Positions 39,765 through 49,767 of a stretch of DNA of 52,921 bases are shown piece by piece. Position numbers and translations under genes: made by a program. The stretch is taken from NCBI GenBank assembly GCA_905221605.1, contig CAJNDS010000266.1, positions 130,001 to 182,921 on the forward strand, written 5' to 3'. This stretch comes from Symbiodinium natans (lineage: Eukaryota > Sar > Dinophyceae > Suessiales > Symbiodiniaceae). The stretch's first letter is position 1. Every line of letters begins with the position of its first letter. The notes under the pieces were generated by a model. The model was not told the DNA's origin and did no database searches. It was given only the letters and a program-made list of their open reading frames with translations.

Positions 39765-40960
39765 AATAGCATGTAAAACCCGAAGTTGGACAGCTTTAGA
39801 AAAACAATTTCAAAACCTGAGTGTAGGCATTTCGGCGGTCACTCCGGTATAAAAAGCAGCGAAACACAAGAATATCACTGACAAATAGCGTGCAAAAACC
39901 CGTGAATGCTTCATAGAAGCAGTGTTTCATACCTAGGGACAATAGCATGCACAAAAGCATGACGAAGTGGGACATGTCATAAAAGAAGTTTCAACAGCTA
40001 GGCGTAGGGAGATCTGCAGGTGATGAAGTAGGAAAGCTTTAGGAAAACAGTCGTAAATAGTTAGTTACCTAGGTGAAGGGAGATCTGCGGTGATCTCGGG
40101 ATTAATGCTCGCGAAACACAAGATTGAGAAAATAGCATGCGAAAACCGTGAGGTAGGACACCTTAAGAAATGAGTTTCCGGCGCACACTGGCCGTCACTG
40201 GCCCAGCGCCCTTCGAACCATACCCACAAAGCTTGAAGCTTTGTTTCGATTTCTTTGGAACATATTAGAACATGTGAAAATTCATATTTGATATAGCAAG
40301 CAAAAACCATAATGAAGAACGAAAGCTTCATAGAAGCAGTTTCAAAACCGAGGTGTAGGGACTTATACGGTCCTTTCGAGATGAACACTAGCCAAATACA
40401 AGTAAACACCTTAAGTTGGACAGCTTTAGACAAGCAATTTCAATGCCTAGGTGTAGGGATTTCGGCGGTCACTTCGGTATAAAAAGTAGCGAAACACAAG
40501 CACATCACTGACGAATAGCGTGCAAAAAAACCGTGATGAAGCAGGGCAGCCTTATAGAAGCATTTTTTGTACCAAGGGAAACCCGGTATGCAAAAACCAT
40601 GAAGAAGTAGGAAACCTAACTTAGGCGTAAGGAGATCTGTGGTGATTCCGAGAAGACACCCGCAATGCAAGACACATGATGAAGAATGAACGCTTTAGAA
40701 AAGCAGTTTCAAGTCTTCCGTGCAGGGAAATGTGGGTTGTTTCCGGATTAATTTGAAAATAGCATGCAAACACCACCATGAAGAATGAAAGCTTTATGAA
40801 TGGAGTTCCAATACCTAGGCGCAGGATTTCTGCTGTAATTTCCGCATTTCAAACCTAGCGAAACACACAAGAATGCCATTGAAGAATAACGTGCAAATAA
40901 CCCACGATGAAGCAGGACAGCTTTACAAAAGTAGTTTTTCATATATATATATATATGAGA
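39765..40960. repeat. Degenerate tandem/dispersed repeat of about 140 bp
   Basis: Seven or so diverged copies of a unit containing GAAGTAGGAcAGCTTTAGAA, then AGTTTCAAAACCTAGGTGTAGG, GATTTCGGCGGT..CGG and GCGAAACACAAGAA..ATCACTGA, then TAGCGTGCAAAAACC. Spacing between AAAACC and the next is roughly 130-170 bp. No coding sequence. A further pair of copies lies at 46925-47155. Confidence 0.75.
40941..40956 (+). repeat. (AT)n run
   Basis: Short AT dinucleotide run that separates the 140-bp family from the EcoRI-rich satellite. Confidence 0.85.
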
Positions 40961-42610
40961 GAGGGACCTTTATGTACTATGTTGCCACTATTTTTTCTTT
41001 ATATATTAATTATAAGAATCATTTAAATAATTGAGTAAATTAAGTGAGCTCAAGAATTCAATTAGTTCAAATATTTGAATTCTTTGAATTCTTGGGGAGG
41101 CCCAAGAATTCAAAGAATTCAAAGAATTGAATTCTTTGAATTCCGTGCCCTCAGCCAGACCATTTAAATAATTCAAAGAATCTAAAGAATTCAAAGAATT
41201 CAAATGTTTGAATTCTTTGAATTCTTGGGGAGGCCCAAGAATTCAAAGAATTCAAATGTTTGAATTCTTTGAATTCTTGGGGAGGCCCCAGAATTCAAAG
41301 AATTCAAAGAATTGAATTCTTTGAATTCCGTGCTCTCAGCCAGACCATTTAAATAATTCAAAGAATCTAAAGAATTCAAAGAATTCAAATATTTGAATTC
41401 TTTGAATTCTTGGGGAGGCCCAAGAATTCAAAGAATTCAAACATTTGAATTCTTTGAATTCTGTGCCCTCAGCCAGACCATTTAAATAATTCAAAGAATC
41501 TAAAGAATTCAAAGAATTCAAATGTTTGAATTCTTTGAATTCTTGGGGAGGCCCAAGAATTCAAAGAATTCAAAGAATTGAATTCTTTGAATTCCGTGCC
41601 CTCAGCCAGACCATTTAAATAATTCAAAGAATCTAAAGAATTCAAAGAATTCAAATATTTGAATTCTTTGAATTCTTGGGGAGGCCCAAGAATTCAAAGA
41701 ATTCAAACATTTGAATTCTTTGAATTCTGTGCCCTCAGCCAGACCATTTAAATAATTCAAAGAATCTAAAGAATTCAAAGAATTCAAACATTTGAATTCT
41801 TTGAATTCTTTGAATTCTTGGGCCTCCCCAAGAATTCAAAGAATTCAAACATTTGAATTCTTTGAATTCTTTGAATTCTTGGGCCTCCCCAAGAATTCAA
41901 AGAATTCAAACATTTGAATTCTTTGAATTCTTTGAATTATTTAAATGGTCTGGCTGAGGGCACGGGATTAAAGATTTCAAACCTTTGAATTCTTTGAATT
42001 CTTGGGGAGGCCCAAGAATTCAAAGAAATCAAACAATTGAATTCTTTGAATTCTTGGGCCTCCCCAAGAATTCAAAGAATTCAAACATTTGAATTCTTTG
42101 AATTCTTTAAATTCTTGGGCCTCCCCAAGAATTCAAAGAATTCAAACATTTGAATTCTTTGAATTCTTTGAATTCGTTGAATTATTTAAATGGTCTGGCT
42201 GAGGGCACGGGATTAAAGATTTCAAACCTTTGAATTCTTTGAATTCTTGGGGAGGCCCAAGAATTCAAAGAATTCTAACATTTGAATTCTTTGAATTCTT
42301 GGGCCTCCCCAAGAATTCAAAGAATTCAAACATTTGAATTCTTTGAATTCTTTTAATTCTTGGGCCTCCCCAAGAATTCAAAGAATTCAAACATTTGAAT
42401 TCTTTGAATTCTTTGAATTATTTAAATGGTCTGGCTGAGGGCACGGGATTAAAGATTTCAAACCTTTGAATTCTTTGAATTCTTGGGGAGGCCCAAGAAT
42501 TCAAAGAAATCAAACATTTGAATTCTTTGAATTCTTGGGCCTCCCCAAGAATTCAAAGAATTCAAACATTTGAATTCTTCGAATTCTTTGAATGATTTAA
42601 ATGGTCTAAT

Positions 42611-43828
42611 TTTAAACCCCCTTAAGCCCTTAAAGGCTGCGTATGTGGGGTGGTTCTAAGTCTTGCTTATCGGGGGGTAAGTGTTCGTAAGTTTCAAGAA
42701 GCAAATATATATGTAACACTGAATTTTAAACACCCTTCAACCCTTAAAGGCTGCGTATGTGGGGTGGTTCTAAGTCTTGCTTATCGGGGGGTAAGTGTTC
42801 GTACGTTTCAAGAAGCAAATACATATATGTAACACTGAATTTTAAACACCCTTCAACCCTTAAAGGCTGCGTATGTGGGGTGGTTCTAAGTCTTGCTTAT
42901 CGGGGGGTAAGTGTTCGTAAGTTTCAAGAAGCAAATATATATGTAACACTGAATTTTAAAACCCCTTCAACCCTTAAAGGCTGCGTATGTGGGGTGGTTC
43001 TAAGTCTTGCTTATCGGGGGGTAAGTGTTCGTAAGTTTCAAGAAGCAAATATATATGTAACACTGAATTTTAAACCCCCTTAAACCCTTAAAGGCTGCGT
43101 ATGTGGGGTGGTTCTAAGTCTTGCTTATCGGGGGGTAAGTGTTCGTCAGTTTCAAGAAGCAAATATATATGAAACACCGAATTTTAAACCCCCCTTACAC
43201 CCTTAAAGACGGCGTATGTGGGGTGGCTCCAAGTCTTGCTTATCGGGGGGTAGGTGTTCGTAAGTTTCAAGAAGCAAATGTATATGTAACACTGAATTTT
43301 GAACCCCCTTAAACCCTTAAAGGCTGCGTATGTGGGGTGGTTCTAAGTCCTTGCTTATCGAGGGGTAAGTGTTCGTAAGTTTTAACAAGCAAATTGTAAA
43401 CCCCCTTAAACCCTTAAAGGCTGCGTATGTGGGGTGGTGCTAAGTCTTGCTTATCGGGGGGTAAGTGTTCGTCAGTTTCAAGAAGCAAATATATATGTAA
43501 CACCGAATTTTAAACCCCCTTAAACCCTTAAAGGCTGCGTATGTGGGGTGGTTCCAAGTCTTGCTTATCGGGGGGTAAGTGTTCGTAAGTTTCAAGAAGC
43601 AAATATATATGTAACACTGAATTTTAAACCCCCTTAAACCCTTAAAGGCTGCGTATGTGGGGTGGTTCTAAGTCTTGCTTATCGGGGGGTAAGTGTTCGT
43701 AAATTTCAAGAAGCAAATATATATGTAACACTGAATTTTAAACACCCTTCAACCCTTAAAGGCTGCGTATGTGGGGTGGTTCTAAGTCTTGCTTATCGGG
43801 GGGTAAGTGTTCGTAAATTTCAAGAAGC
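42611..43828 (+). repeat. 11-copy 114-bp tandem array
   Basis: Unit: TTTTAAACCCCCTTAAACCC, then TTAAAGGCTGCGTATGTGGG, GTGGTTCTAAGTCTTGCTTA, TCGGGGGGTAAGTGTTCGTA, AGTTTCAAGAAGCAAATATA, TATGTAACACTGAA. GTATGT occurs at 42641, 42755, 42871, 42985, 43099, 43214, 43328, 43425, 43539, 43653 and 43767, so the period is 114 bp (one 116, one 115 and one 97). Because 114 is divisible by three, a 38-codon frame (SLAYRGVSVRKFQEANIYVT) stays open through several copies. I read this as a by-product, not a gene. The array sits inside the EcoRI-rich satellite. Confidence 0.92.
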
Positions 43829-43998
43829 GCTGAGGGTTCCAGGTCTTGCTTGTCGCGGCCAACCCCACTCGGTCCTCAACAGTGGAACTTTCCAGGCTTT
43901 CGGCAAGACACCACCGAAGCCTGAAACCCGAAATTCCACAAAATCTGTGTTCTTGCCTCCCGGCGCGCGACATACCCCATTACAAGTGCGTTACTGGG
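43829..43998 (+). other. Unique DNA between two satellite types
   Basis: About 170 bp of normal-composition sequence (CAGGTCTTGCTTGTCGCGGC..., TGAAACCCGAAATTCCAC) ending in CTGGGCACGGGATTAAAG, where the EcoRI-rich satellite resumes. Its start, GGTTCCAGGTCTTGCTTGTCG, resembles the 114-bp unit, as though the array were cut there. Confidence 0.5.
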
Positions 43999-44289
43999 CA
44001 CGGGATTAAAGATTTCAAACGTTTGAATTCTTTGAATTCTTGGGGAGGCCCAAGAATTCAAAGAATTCAAATGTTTGAATTCTTTGAATTCTTGGGCCTC
44101 CCCAATAATTCAAAGAATTCAAACATTTGAATTCTTTGAATTCTTTGAATTATTTAAATGGTCTGGCTGAGGTCACGGGATTAAAGATTTCAAACACTTG
44201 AATTCTTTGAATTCTTTGAATTATTTAAATGGTCTGGCTGAGGGCACGGGATTAAAGATTTCATACATTTGAATTCTTTGAATTTTTGA

Positions 44290-44890
44290 GCACAAGAACT
44301 TAATTAATTGAACTAATTTCTTGTCTGCTTGAAACAGAAACGTGTAGTTAACAAATCCATTATGTTTACCATATTTGATTTTAAATTCTTTTCAATGTCC
44401 TAAAGGACTACGTCGAGAAAAATGTTTAGTCTTACATGAATAAGAAATAAAACATAATATAAAAACCATTTTCATCTACATAATCATAAACGCAATATTT
44501 AAAATAATGCTTTCTTGTCGTTGTGCATCAACTCGGAGTGCTGCTATCGGCCTTCGGGAAAGCAGGGTACTGACATCGGTCCCTGAACACGGTGGTACTG
44601 TTATCGGTCCACCGTCTCCCCCATTCTTCGTTTCTTATATCTCGCCAACTTCATATTTAGACACAGTGGGACTGTTATCGGTCCACTGTGTCTAATGCTA
44701 TAGAGTTTATATTTGTTTGTGTGAGCGTTTTCATATTATGTTTGCAGCACTGTCTGATTATTTTTGTTTCCAGAGGTTAACTCGAAGTCTCTAGTCCGTA
44801 AGATTTTAGATTCAAGTATTCTTTTCTTTTTATTAAAACAGCACAAGAAACAATAACTTCAGAAGCGGCCATATGGTTAGAACCACAGGC
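44290..44890. other. AT-rich spacer with four related hairpins
   Basis: AT-rich sequence between two satellites. Apart from the hairpin cluster at 44532-44695 it holds no recognisable feature; the 62-codon frame at 44507 runs through the hairpins and is probably fortuitous. Confidence 0.5.
44532..44695. repeat. Four hairpins with a shared 13-nt loop and covarying stems
   Basis: Each has a 13-nt loop close to (T/G)(A/G)CTGNYATCGGY. H1: stem left about 44532-44538, loop TGCTGCTATCGGC 44539-44551, right 44552-44558 (7 pairs, two G-U). H2: CAGGG 44563-44567, loop TACTGACATCGGT, CCCTG 44581-44585. H3: ACGGTGG 44589-44595, loop TACTGTTATCGGT, CCACCGT 44609-44615. H4: TTAGACACAGTGG 44657-44669, loop GACTGTTATCGGT, CCACTGTGTCTAA 44683-44695, 13 perfect pairs. 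Stem sequences differ between copies while pairing is kept; the loop is conserved. Confidence 0.75.
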
Positions 44891-46090
44891 CCCTTACACC
44901 CTTTACACGCCTTGCACTCCTTACACTCCCTCCCCCCCTCTTACATCCCTTACACCCCACCCCTTACACCCCTTACACCCCTTACACCCCTTACACGCCT
45001 TACACCCCTTACAGCCCTTACAGCGCGTACACGCCTTACACGCCTGCACCCCCACAGCCCTTACAACCCTTACACCCATTTACACCCCTTACACCCCTTT
45101 GCGCCCCTCACACGCCTTACACCCCCAACATCCCTTACACGCCTTAACCCCTTACACCCCTTACAGGCCTTACACGCCCTTGCAACCCTTACACCCATTT
45201 ACACCCCTCACACGCCTTACACGCCTTGCGCCCCTTACACACCTTACACGCCTTACGCACCCCTCACACGCCTTACACCCCTTACACCCCTTACAGCGCG
45301 TACACGCCTTACACGCCTTGCACCCCTTACACCCCTTACACGCCTTATATGCCTTGCACCCCTTGCACGCCTTACACGCCTTACACGCCTGCACACCCAC
45401 AGCCCTTGCAACCCTTACACCCATTTACACCCCTCACACGCCTTACACGCCTTGCGCCCCTTACACACCTTACACGCCTTACGCACCCCTCACACGCCTT
45501 ACACCCCTTACACCCCTTACAGCGCGTACACGCCTTACACGCCTTGCACCCCTTACACCCCTTACACGCCTTATATGCCTTGCACCCCTTACACGCCTTA
45601 CACGCCTTACACGCCCCACAGCCCTTACAACCCTTACACCCATTTACACCCCTTACACCCCTTGCGCCCCTCACACGCCTTACACCCCTAACAGCGCGTA
45701 CACGCCTTACACCCCTTACACCCCTTACAGGCCTTACACGCCCTGCACCCTTTACACCCCTTACACGCCTTACACGCATTGCGCCCCTTACACACCTTAC
45801 ACGCCTTACGCGCCCCTCACACGCCTTACACCCTTAACATCCCTTACACGCCTTACACCCCTTCACCCCTTACAGGCCGTACACGCCCTGCGCCCCTTAC
45901 ATGCCTTACACGCCTTGCGCCCCTTACACACCTTACACGCCTTACGCACCCCTCACACGCCTTACACCCCTTACACACCTTACACGCCTTGCACCCCTTA
46001 CACCCCTTACAGGCCTGACACGCCTTGCACCCCTTGCACCCCTTACACGCCTTACACGCCTTGCACCCCTTACACACCCTACACGCCTGG
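44885..46090 (+). repeat. CCTTACACC/CCTTACACGCC minisatellite, 1.2 kb
   Basis: Short units of 10-11 bp (CCTTACACCC, CCTTACACGC, with CCTTGCACC and CCTTACAGC variants). A higher-order repeat is visible: the block starting ACACCCATTTACACCCCTCA near 45190 recurs near 45420 with about 230 bp spacing and the same internal variants. All frames on both strands stay open (PYTPYTP-type, ACKACKGCK-type), which is purely compositional. Confidence 0.92.
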
Positions 46091-46099
46091 ATAAATGGC

Positions 46100-46900
46100 C
46101 TTCAGTCCCTCTCGTAAAAAAATGAAAAAGCAATAACCAAATAATAACAACTAGTAGGTAGATACAGAAAACATACATATCTACATATATATACATAGAT
46201 ATCTCTCTCTCGCTCTATCTCAACTCTCTCTCCCAAGGCATGAATGGGATAGCCACGGTGCAAGGGTTGGGGTTGAGCTGGAGGCTGGCACCACAGGCTA
46301 AGCAGTAAGCTTGGGATGTTCGCCCTCATACTAACAGGGCTTGGGTTTAGGGTTAAGGGTTTAGGGTATCCTCAGTTGTTTTTTTAGTTCTTTTCTTAGA
46401 GTCCTTGGACGAGGGCTTCAGACAGGCTCCAGGCGTCTCACGACGTTACTCTTCCGCTCATGAGATGCCAAGGTGTGAAACAAGAAGGTTCAGGTTTTAG
46501 GGCTAGGGCTTTAGGGTTTGGGGTTTAGGTTTACGGTTTAGGGTTTTGGCTGGTTGGTTGCTTGGTTGGTTGGTTCAGAGATACCGGTGTGTCGTCTCTG
46601 AAGATGGTTCAGGGTTTGGGGAAACCTTATAATTCCACCCTGAAGTCTTGCAGCTTAAAAGAGCGCGTGCGTTAATTCCTTCTGAAGTTTAAGCTCACGA
46701 GCCCGCTGCCCAGAACCTTCCCAGCGGCCCTGAATCCCTAAGCACCGTAAGACCCTGAGTCTTTCAGTTTCAGGTTCATTACAGCCTCAATATCAGAGAA
46801 CCATTCTATTCACTCATGACATTAATATAAAATTAGATTTATATTTATTCTTTTTAATAGCTCTGTAAAAACTAAGCCAAAAGAACCCGAAAGGTCTCAG
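46100..46900. other. Non-coding, with telomere-like TTTAGGG tracts
   Basis: Contains a CTCT-rich patch (46200-46235), two clusters of telomere-type repeats (46338-46372, GGGTTTAGGGTTAAGGGTTT; 46495-46545) and a TTGG repeat at 46550-46575. No exon supported. The TTTAGGG clusters are among the densest in the window. Confidence 0.5.
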
Positions 46901-46904
46901 GCTC

Positions 46905-47155
46905 ATATATATATATATATATATAGGGAAATCGCACTCAAAAACCATGATGACGTAGGAGATTACACAAAAGCCGTTTCAAAAAGCAGGTGTGGGGAGA
47001 TACAGTGATTTAGGGGTTAAAGCTAGCGAAGCTAAACAAATTCATTGCCAAAATAGCATGCAACAAAAACATGATGAAGTAGGAGAGCTTTTGAGAACCT
47101 TTCTTAAATGCCTAGCTGTAGGGATTTCTATTGTGATTTCTATTGTGATTTCGTT
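46905..47155 (+). repeat. (AT)n run plus two copies of the 140-bp family
   Basis: AT run at 46905-46924, then AAAACCATGATGACGTAGGAG, GCCGTTTCAAAAAGC, GGTGTGGGGAGATACAGTGAT, and a second copy with ATAGCATGCAACAAAAAC, ATGATGAAGTAGGAGAGCTT and CTAGCTGTAGGGATTTCTAT. These are the same words as in the 39765-40960 family. Confidence 0.75.
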
Positions 47156-47421
47156 GGCTCGGGGTGTTTTTGCTTTTTGTAAAGCTTGGCTCGGGTACCC
47201 ACGCAGACCTCACGCAGACCTTTTTATAGAGAGCAACATTTCATCGGTTTCGTCGTCCCTTCCGACTAACTCTGGTCGGTCATTTTATAGGGATAGCACG
47301 TGCTGGTTTCTCTATATACTATAAAATGGTCCGCTAGACGTATAGGGTCCTGTGGGGTATTCGAAGATAGTACTGTATAGCTTCATCTTGCCCCGGGATT
47401 CTTTCAAGGCTGCTGTTTGAT

Positions 47422-47853
47422 TTGGAGTTGCGGGGTGAGGGTCGAAGCTACTGTCCGCAGCTTGACCCAAGGCAGTTGCTTGATGTTGTGCTGTGGGTCA
47501 ATGGGCAAAGCTTCTGCCCGCAGCTTGTCACGGTGACAAAACAACACGGTTTCATGTATGGCATGTGCTCTTCAAAATCTGAACTTCCCCAGCTTCGCGG
47601 GTGTTGTGAGTTTTCATTGGGTTTTTTTACTTCTCAGAAGGTGTTGAGCCATATTGTTGTTCTTGAACCCAGCAAGGCAGGAACAACACGAGCATCTCCG
47701 TGGTCGCAGCATCCTTTTTGTATTTTGTTGGCCCTGAAGCGACCAGCTTACTACAAAGAACGACGCAGAGCAATTTCATATCATGTCCGTGAAAATGATC
47801 TTGTTATATGTTCAGTTTGTTTAATGTTTCTTTGTTTTTCTTGCCACCCCTGA
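47422..47853 (+). CDS. Open frame, uncertain
   Basis: 143 codons from ATG with a repeated internal phrase: YCPQLDPRQLLDVVLWVNGQ then SFCPQLVTVT, and in the DNA GTCCGCAGCTTG recurring near 47450 and 47515. Composition is not clearly coding and no splice signals bracket it. Could be a single-exon gene or chance. Confidence 0.25.
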   Translation: MELRGEGRSYCPQLDPRQLLDVVLWVNGQSFCPQLVTVTKQHGFMYGMCSSKSELPQLRGCCEFSLGFFTSQKVLSHIVVLEPSKAGTTRASPWSQHPFCILLALKRPAYYKERRRAISYHVRENDLVICSVCLMFLCFSCHP

Positions 47854-47899
47854 CCAAAGGCCACTCTGGCTCATTCCTTCATTCCCGACTAAGCACTAG

Positions 47900-47990
47900 C
47901 AAGAAAAGGGCAGACCTAGAAGCGCAGGTCTTGATCAGCGACGCCTGTGGCGCTCAGCTGGATGCCTTCTCCCCGATCGACGATGACAGT
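47900..47990 (+). CDS. Possible exon, unknown
   Basis: Reads KRADLEAQVLISDACGAQLD and AFSPIDDDSG, ending in a G-rich run. The right side (48000-48060) is G-rich with GATTAGGG words, as in intron starts here. No family recognised. Confidence 0.35.
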
Positions 47991-48374
47991 GGGGGCGGGG
48001 GGGGTTCTGTTTTTGTTTTTCTCTGATGGGGATTAGGGTTGTTTGGGTGTTTATTAGGCGTTGTCGAGGCGATCCAGGCTGTTCAGGACGTTTAGGCGAC
48101 TTGGGGAGGTTGATGGGATTCCGATGACCTCGAGGATAAAGGCTACGCCCCTGCCATCCCGAGACCCGAAACCCCCACATCCCGAACTCTAAACCAGGGT
48201 TTAGTTTAGGGTTGTGGGGATCGGCTGCTCGACGTCGGCTGAATTTCAACACAAGGGCATGAGAACTTCCTAAACCCTAAGCCGTGCCCATGACTTCAGC
48301 CAGATCTGAAACCCAACTGAGTTGCCATTGGGGCTTTAGGGAACTTTAGGGCTTAAGTTTAGGGCTTTAGGATT

Positions 48375-48480
48375 AGGTCGGGTTGGTCAAGTTGGTGGGT
48401 TGGTCGCGTTGGTCGATTGGTCGGGGTGGCTGGGTTGGTCGCGTTGATGGGGTTGGTCAGGTTGGTCGGATTGCGGCCGC
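48375..48480 (+). repeat. GGTTGGTC tandem tract (left arm)
   Basis: About ten degenerate copies of GGTTGGTC(G/A). Its reverse complement, GACCAACC, makes up the tract at 49372-49595, so the two form an inverted pair around 0.9 kb of DNA. Confidence 0.85.
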
Positions 48481-48589
48481 TTGCCGTGGCCCCGGCGGCA
48501 GTGGCGTTAGCCATTAAATCCGGCCTGGCCATCGTTGTCCAGTGCGGAGCACGGCTAGCCTAAAGGTGGTCGACCGGATATCGCGCTCC

Positions 48590-48745
48590 GGCCCCTTGTC
48601 AACCTCCCCGCGTCCTCCGTCCGTCAACCTCCCCGCGCCCCCCGTGCCCTCCGTCCATAACTCTCCCCGCGCATCCCGTCCGACGACCACCCTCCGCGCC
48701 GTCGACCGTCGACCGCCTCCTCTTCGCGGCCTCCACCGTTTTGAC
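48590..48745 (+). repeat. GC-rich CCCGCG/CCGTC tandem tract
   Basis: Imperfect repeats of CAACCTCCCCGCG(T/C)CC and CCGTCGACCG. Explains the 181-codon minus frame over 48514-49059, which is rejected as a gene. Confidence 0.7.
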
Positions 48746-49004
48746 CCTGGCGCGGTGAAGCACCCAACCCCAGAGGGTTTTCGGTGGCAACGCCCAGGGT
48801 TTAAATAGGGTTCAGGGTGTCTGAATATGCCTATGGTCCCTAGGTTGGGGAGTTTTTGTACTAGGGTTGGAGAAGTCAACCCAAAGCCCACCCCAAGCCC
48901 TCGCTTGTACGGACGCGTTAACTTCCTCGGTCTTGTCGGCGACAAACTGCGTCTCGCCATCGACTTGCCCTGACAAAAATAGCCTGTACGCCTATACCAT
49001 GGAT

Positions 49005-49372
49005 GTTCTTTTGGCTTGGGCATGGCTGCTCGGGGAACCCGATGCAATCGAACATGCACGTTTATTCTGGTTTGGGCATGGATGCTCTGGTACTCGGATG
49101 CACTCGAAAATAGACGTTGTTATGGTCCTGGTTTGGACATGGGTGCTCTGGTAATCGGATCCGCTGGCAACTGGACGTTATTATGGTTTGGCATGGATGC
49201 CCTGGCAATCGGACGCGCTCGAATCGAACATGGACATTATTTTTCTTTGGGCAAGGATGATCTGGTAATCAGGGAATCGGATGCGCTCACAAATGAACAT
49301 TATTATTGCTTGGGCATGGATGCTCTGGTAAATGGACGTGATTATGGTTTGGATATGGATGCCGCGCGAGAC
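49005..49372 (+). repeat. Degenerate minisatellite of about 57 bp
   Basis: Six or seven copies of TTTGGGCATGGATGCTCTGG, TAATCGGATGCGCTCG, AAATGGACGTTATTATGG at about 49015, 49072, 49132, 49187, 49246, 49310 and 49348. It abuts the GACCAACC tract. The copies encode GMDALVIG-type peptides in plus frames, probably fortuitously. Confidence 0.85.
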
Positions 49373-49595
49373 GACCAAGCCGACTAATCCGACTAACCCG
49401 ACCAACCGCCCGACCAACCCGACTAACCCGACGGAGACGACCAGCACGACCAACCCGACCGAGCCGACCAACCCGACCAACCCGACCAACACGACCCACC
49501 CAGCCGACCAACCCGAAAAAACCAAACCGACCCGACCAAACCGACCAACCCGACCAACGCGGCCAACCCGAACAACCCGACCGGGTAGGATCATG
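49372..49595 (+). repeat. GACCAACC tandem tract (right arm)
   Basis: About 25 copies of a 9-bp-type unit (CCGACCAAC and variants) giving TNPTNPTNP in one frame. Reverse complement of the tract at 48375-48480. Confidence 0.9.
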
Positions 49596-49767
49596 AACCA
49601 CAGGGCATTGTCGACCAACGAAAGAATCCAACATCAGGAGGTCAGACTGGGAATTGCAAGTGGAACGATTGAGAAGTTTCAGCGTTGGAAATATGGAAGT
49701 TCTCCACATGTTGGGAGGACTTGGATGGGCAGCTCCAAGGCACTGAGCGCCTTGGAGAGGCAGCTGA

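Larger units (their letters stand above)
41010..44290. repeat. EcoRI-site-rich satellite arranged as a giant inverted repeat
   Basis: Built from GAATTC and CAAAGAATTC words, many of them palindromic (TTGAATTCTTTGAATTC), with a spacer GTGCCCTCAGCCAGACC..TTTAAAT. In the left arm (41010-41790) the spacer runs one way in units of about 133 bp; in the right arm (41935-42606, and again 43999-44270) the reverse complement ATTTAAATGGTCTGGCTGAG is found. The switch is at about 41790-41935. The two outer ends are also related (CTCAAGAATTCAATTAGTTCAA on the left, its diverged reverse complement on the right). A different array (42611-43828) and about 170 bp of unrelated DNA are inserted in the right arm. 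Predicted minus frames repeat an SLNSLNSLDSLNYLNGL-type peptide, a by-product of the 133-bp period. Confidence 0.9.

Noticed and set aside
41006-41787. Series of 61-65-codon minus frames repeating SLNSLNSLDSLNYLNG
   Set aside because: Translations of the EcoRI-rich satellite at its 133-bp period; no sign of selection for coding.
44873-46094. Open frames of 272, 331 and 203 codons in the CCTTACAC array
   Set aside because: All six frames are open because the unit lacks stop codons. The 'protein' is pure low complexity and follows the DNA repeat.
46338-46545. A chromosome end
   Set aside because: TTTAGGG-type repeats are few, imperfect and surrounded by other sequence on both sides; they resemble the interstitial motifs found in introns.
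48514-49059. 181-codon minus-strand frame
   Set aside because: It runs through a GC-rich tandem tract, is rich in Arg/Gly/Pro only, and has no splice or start support.
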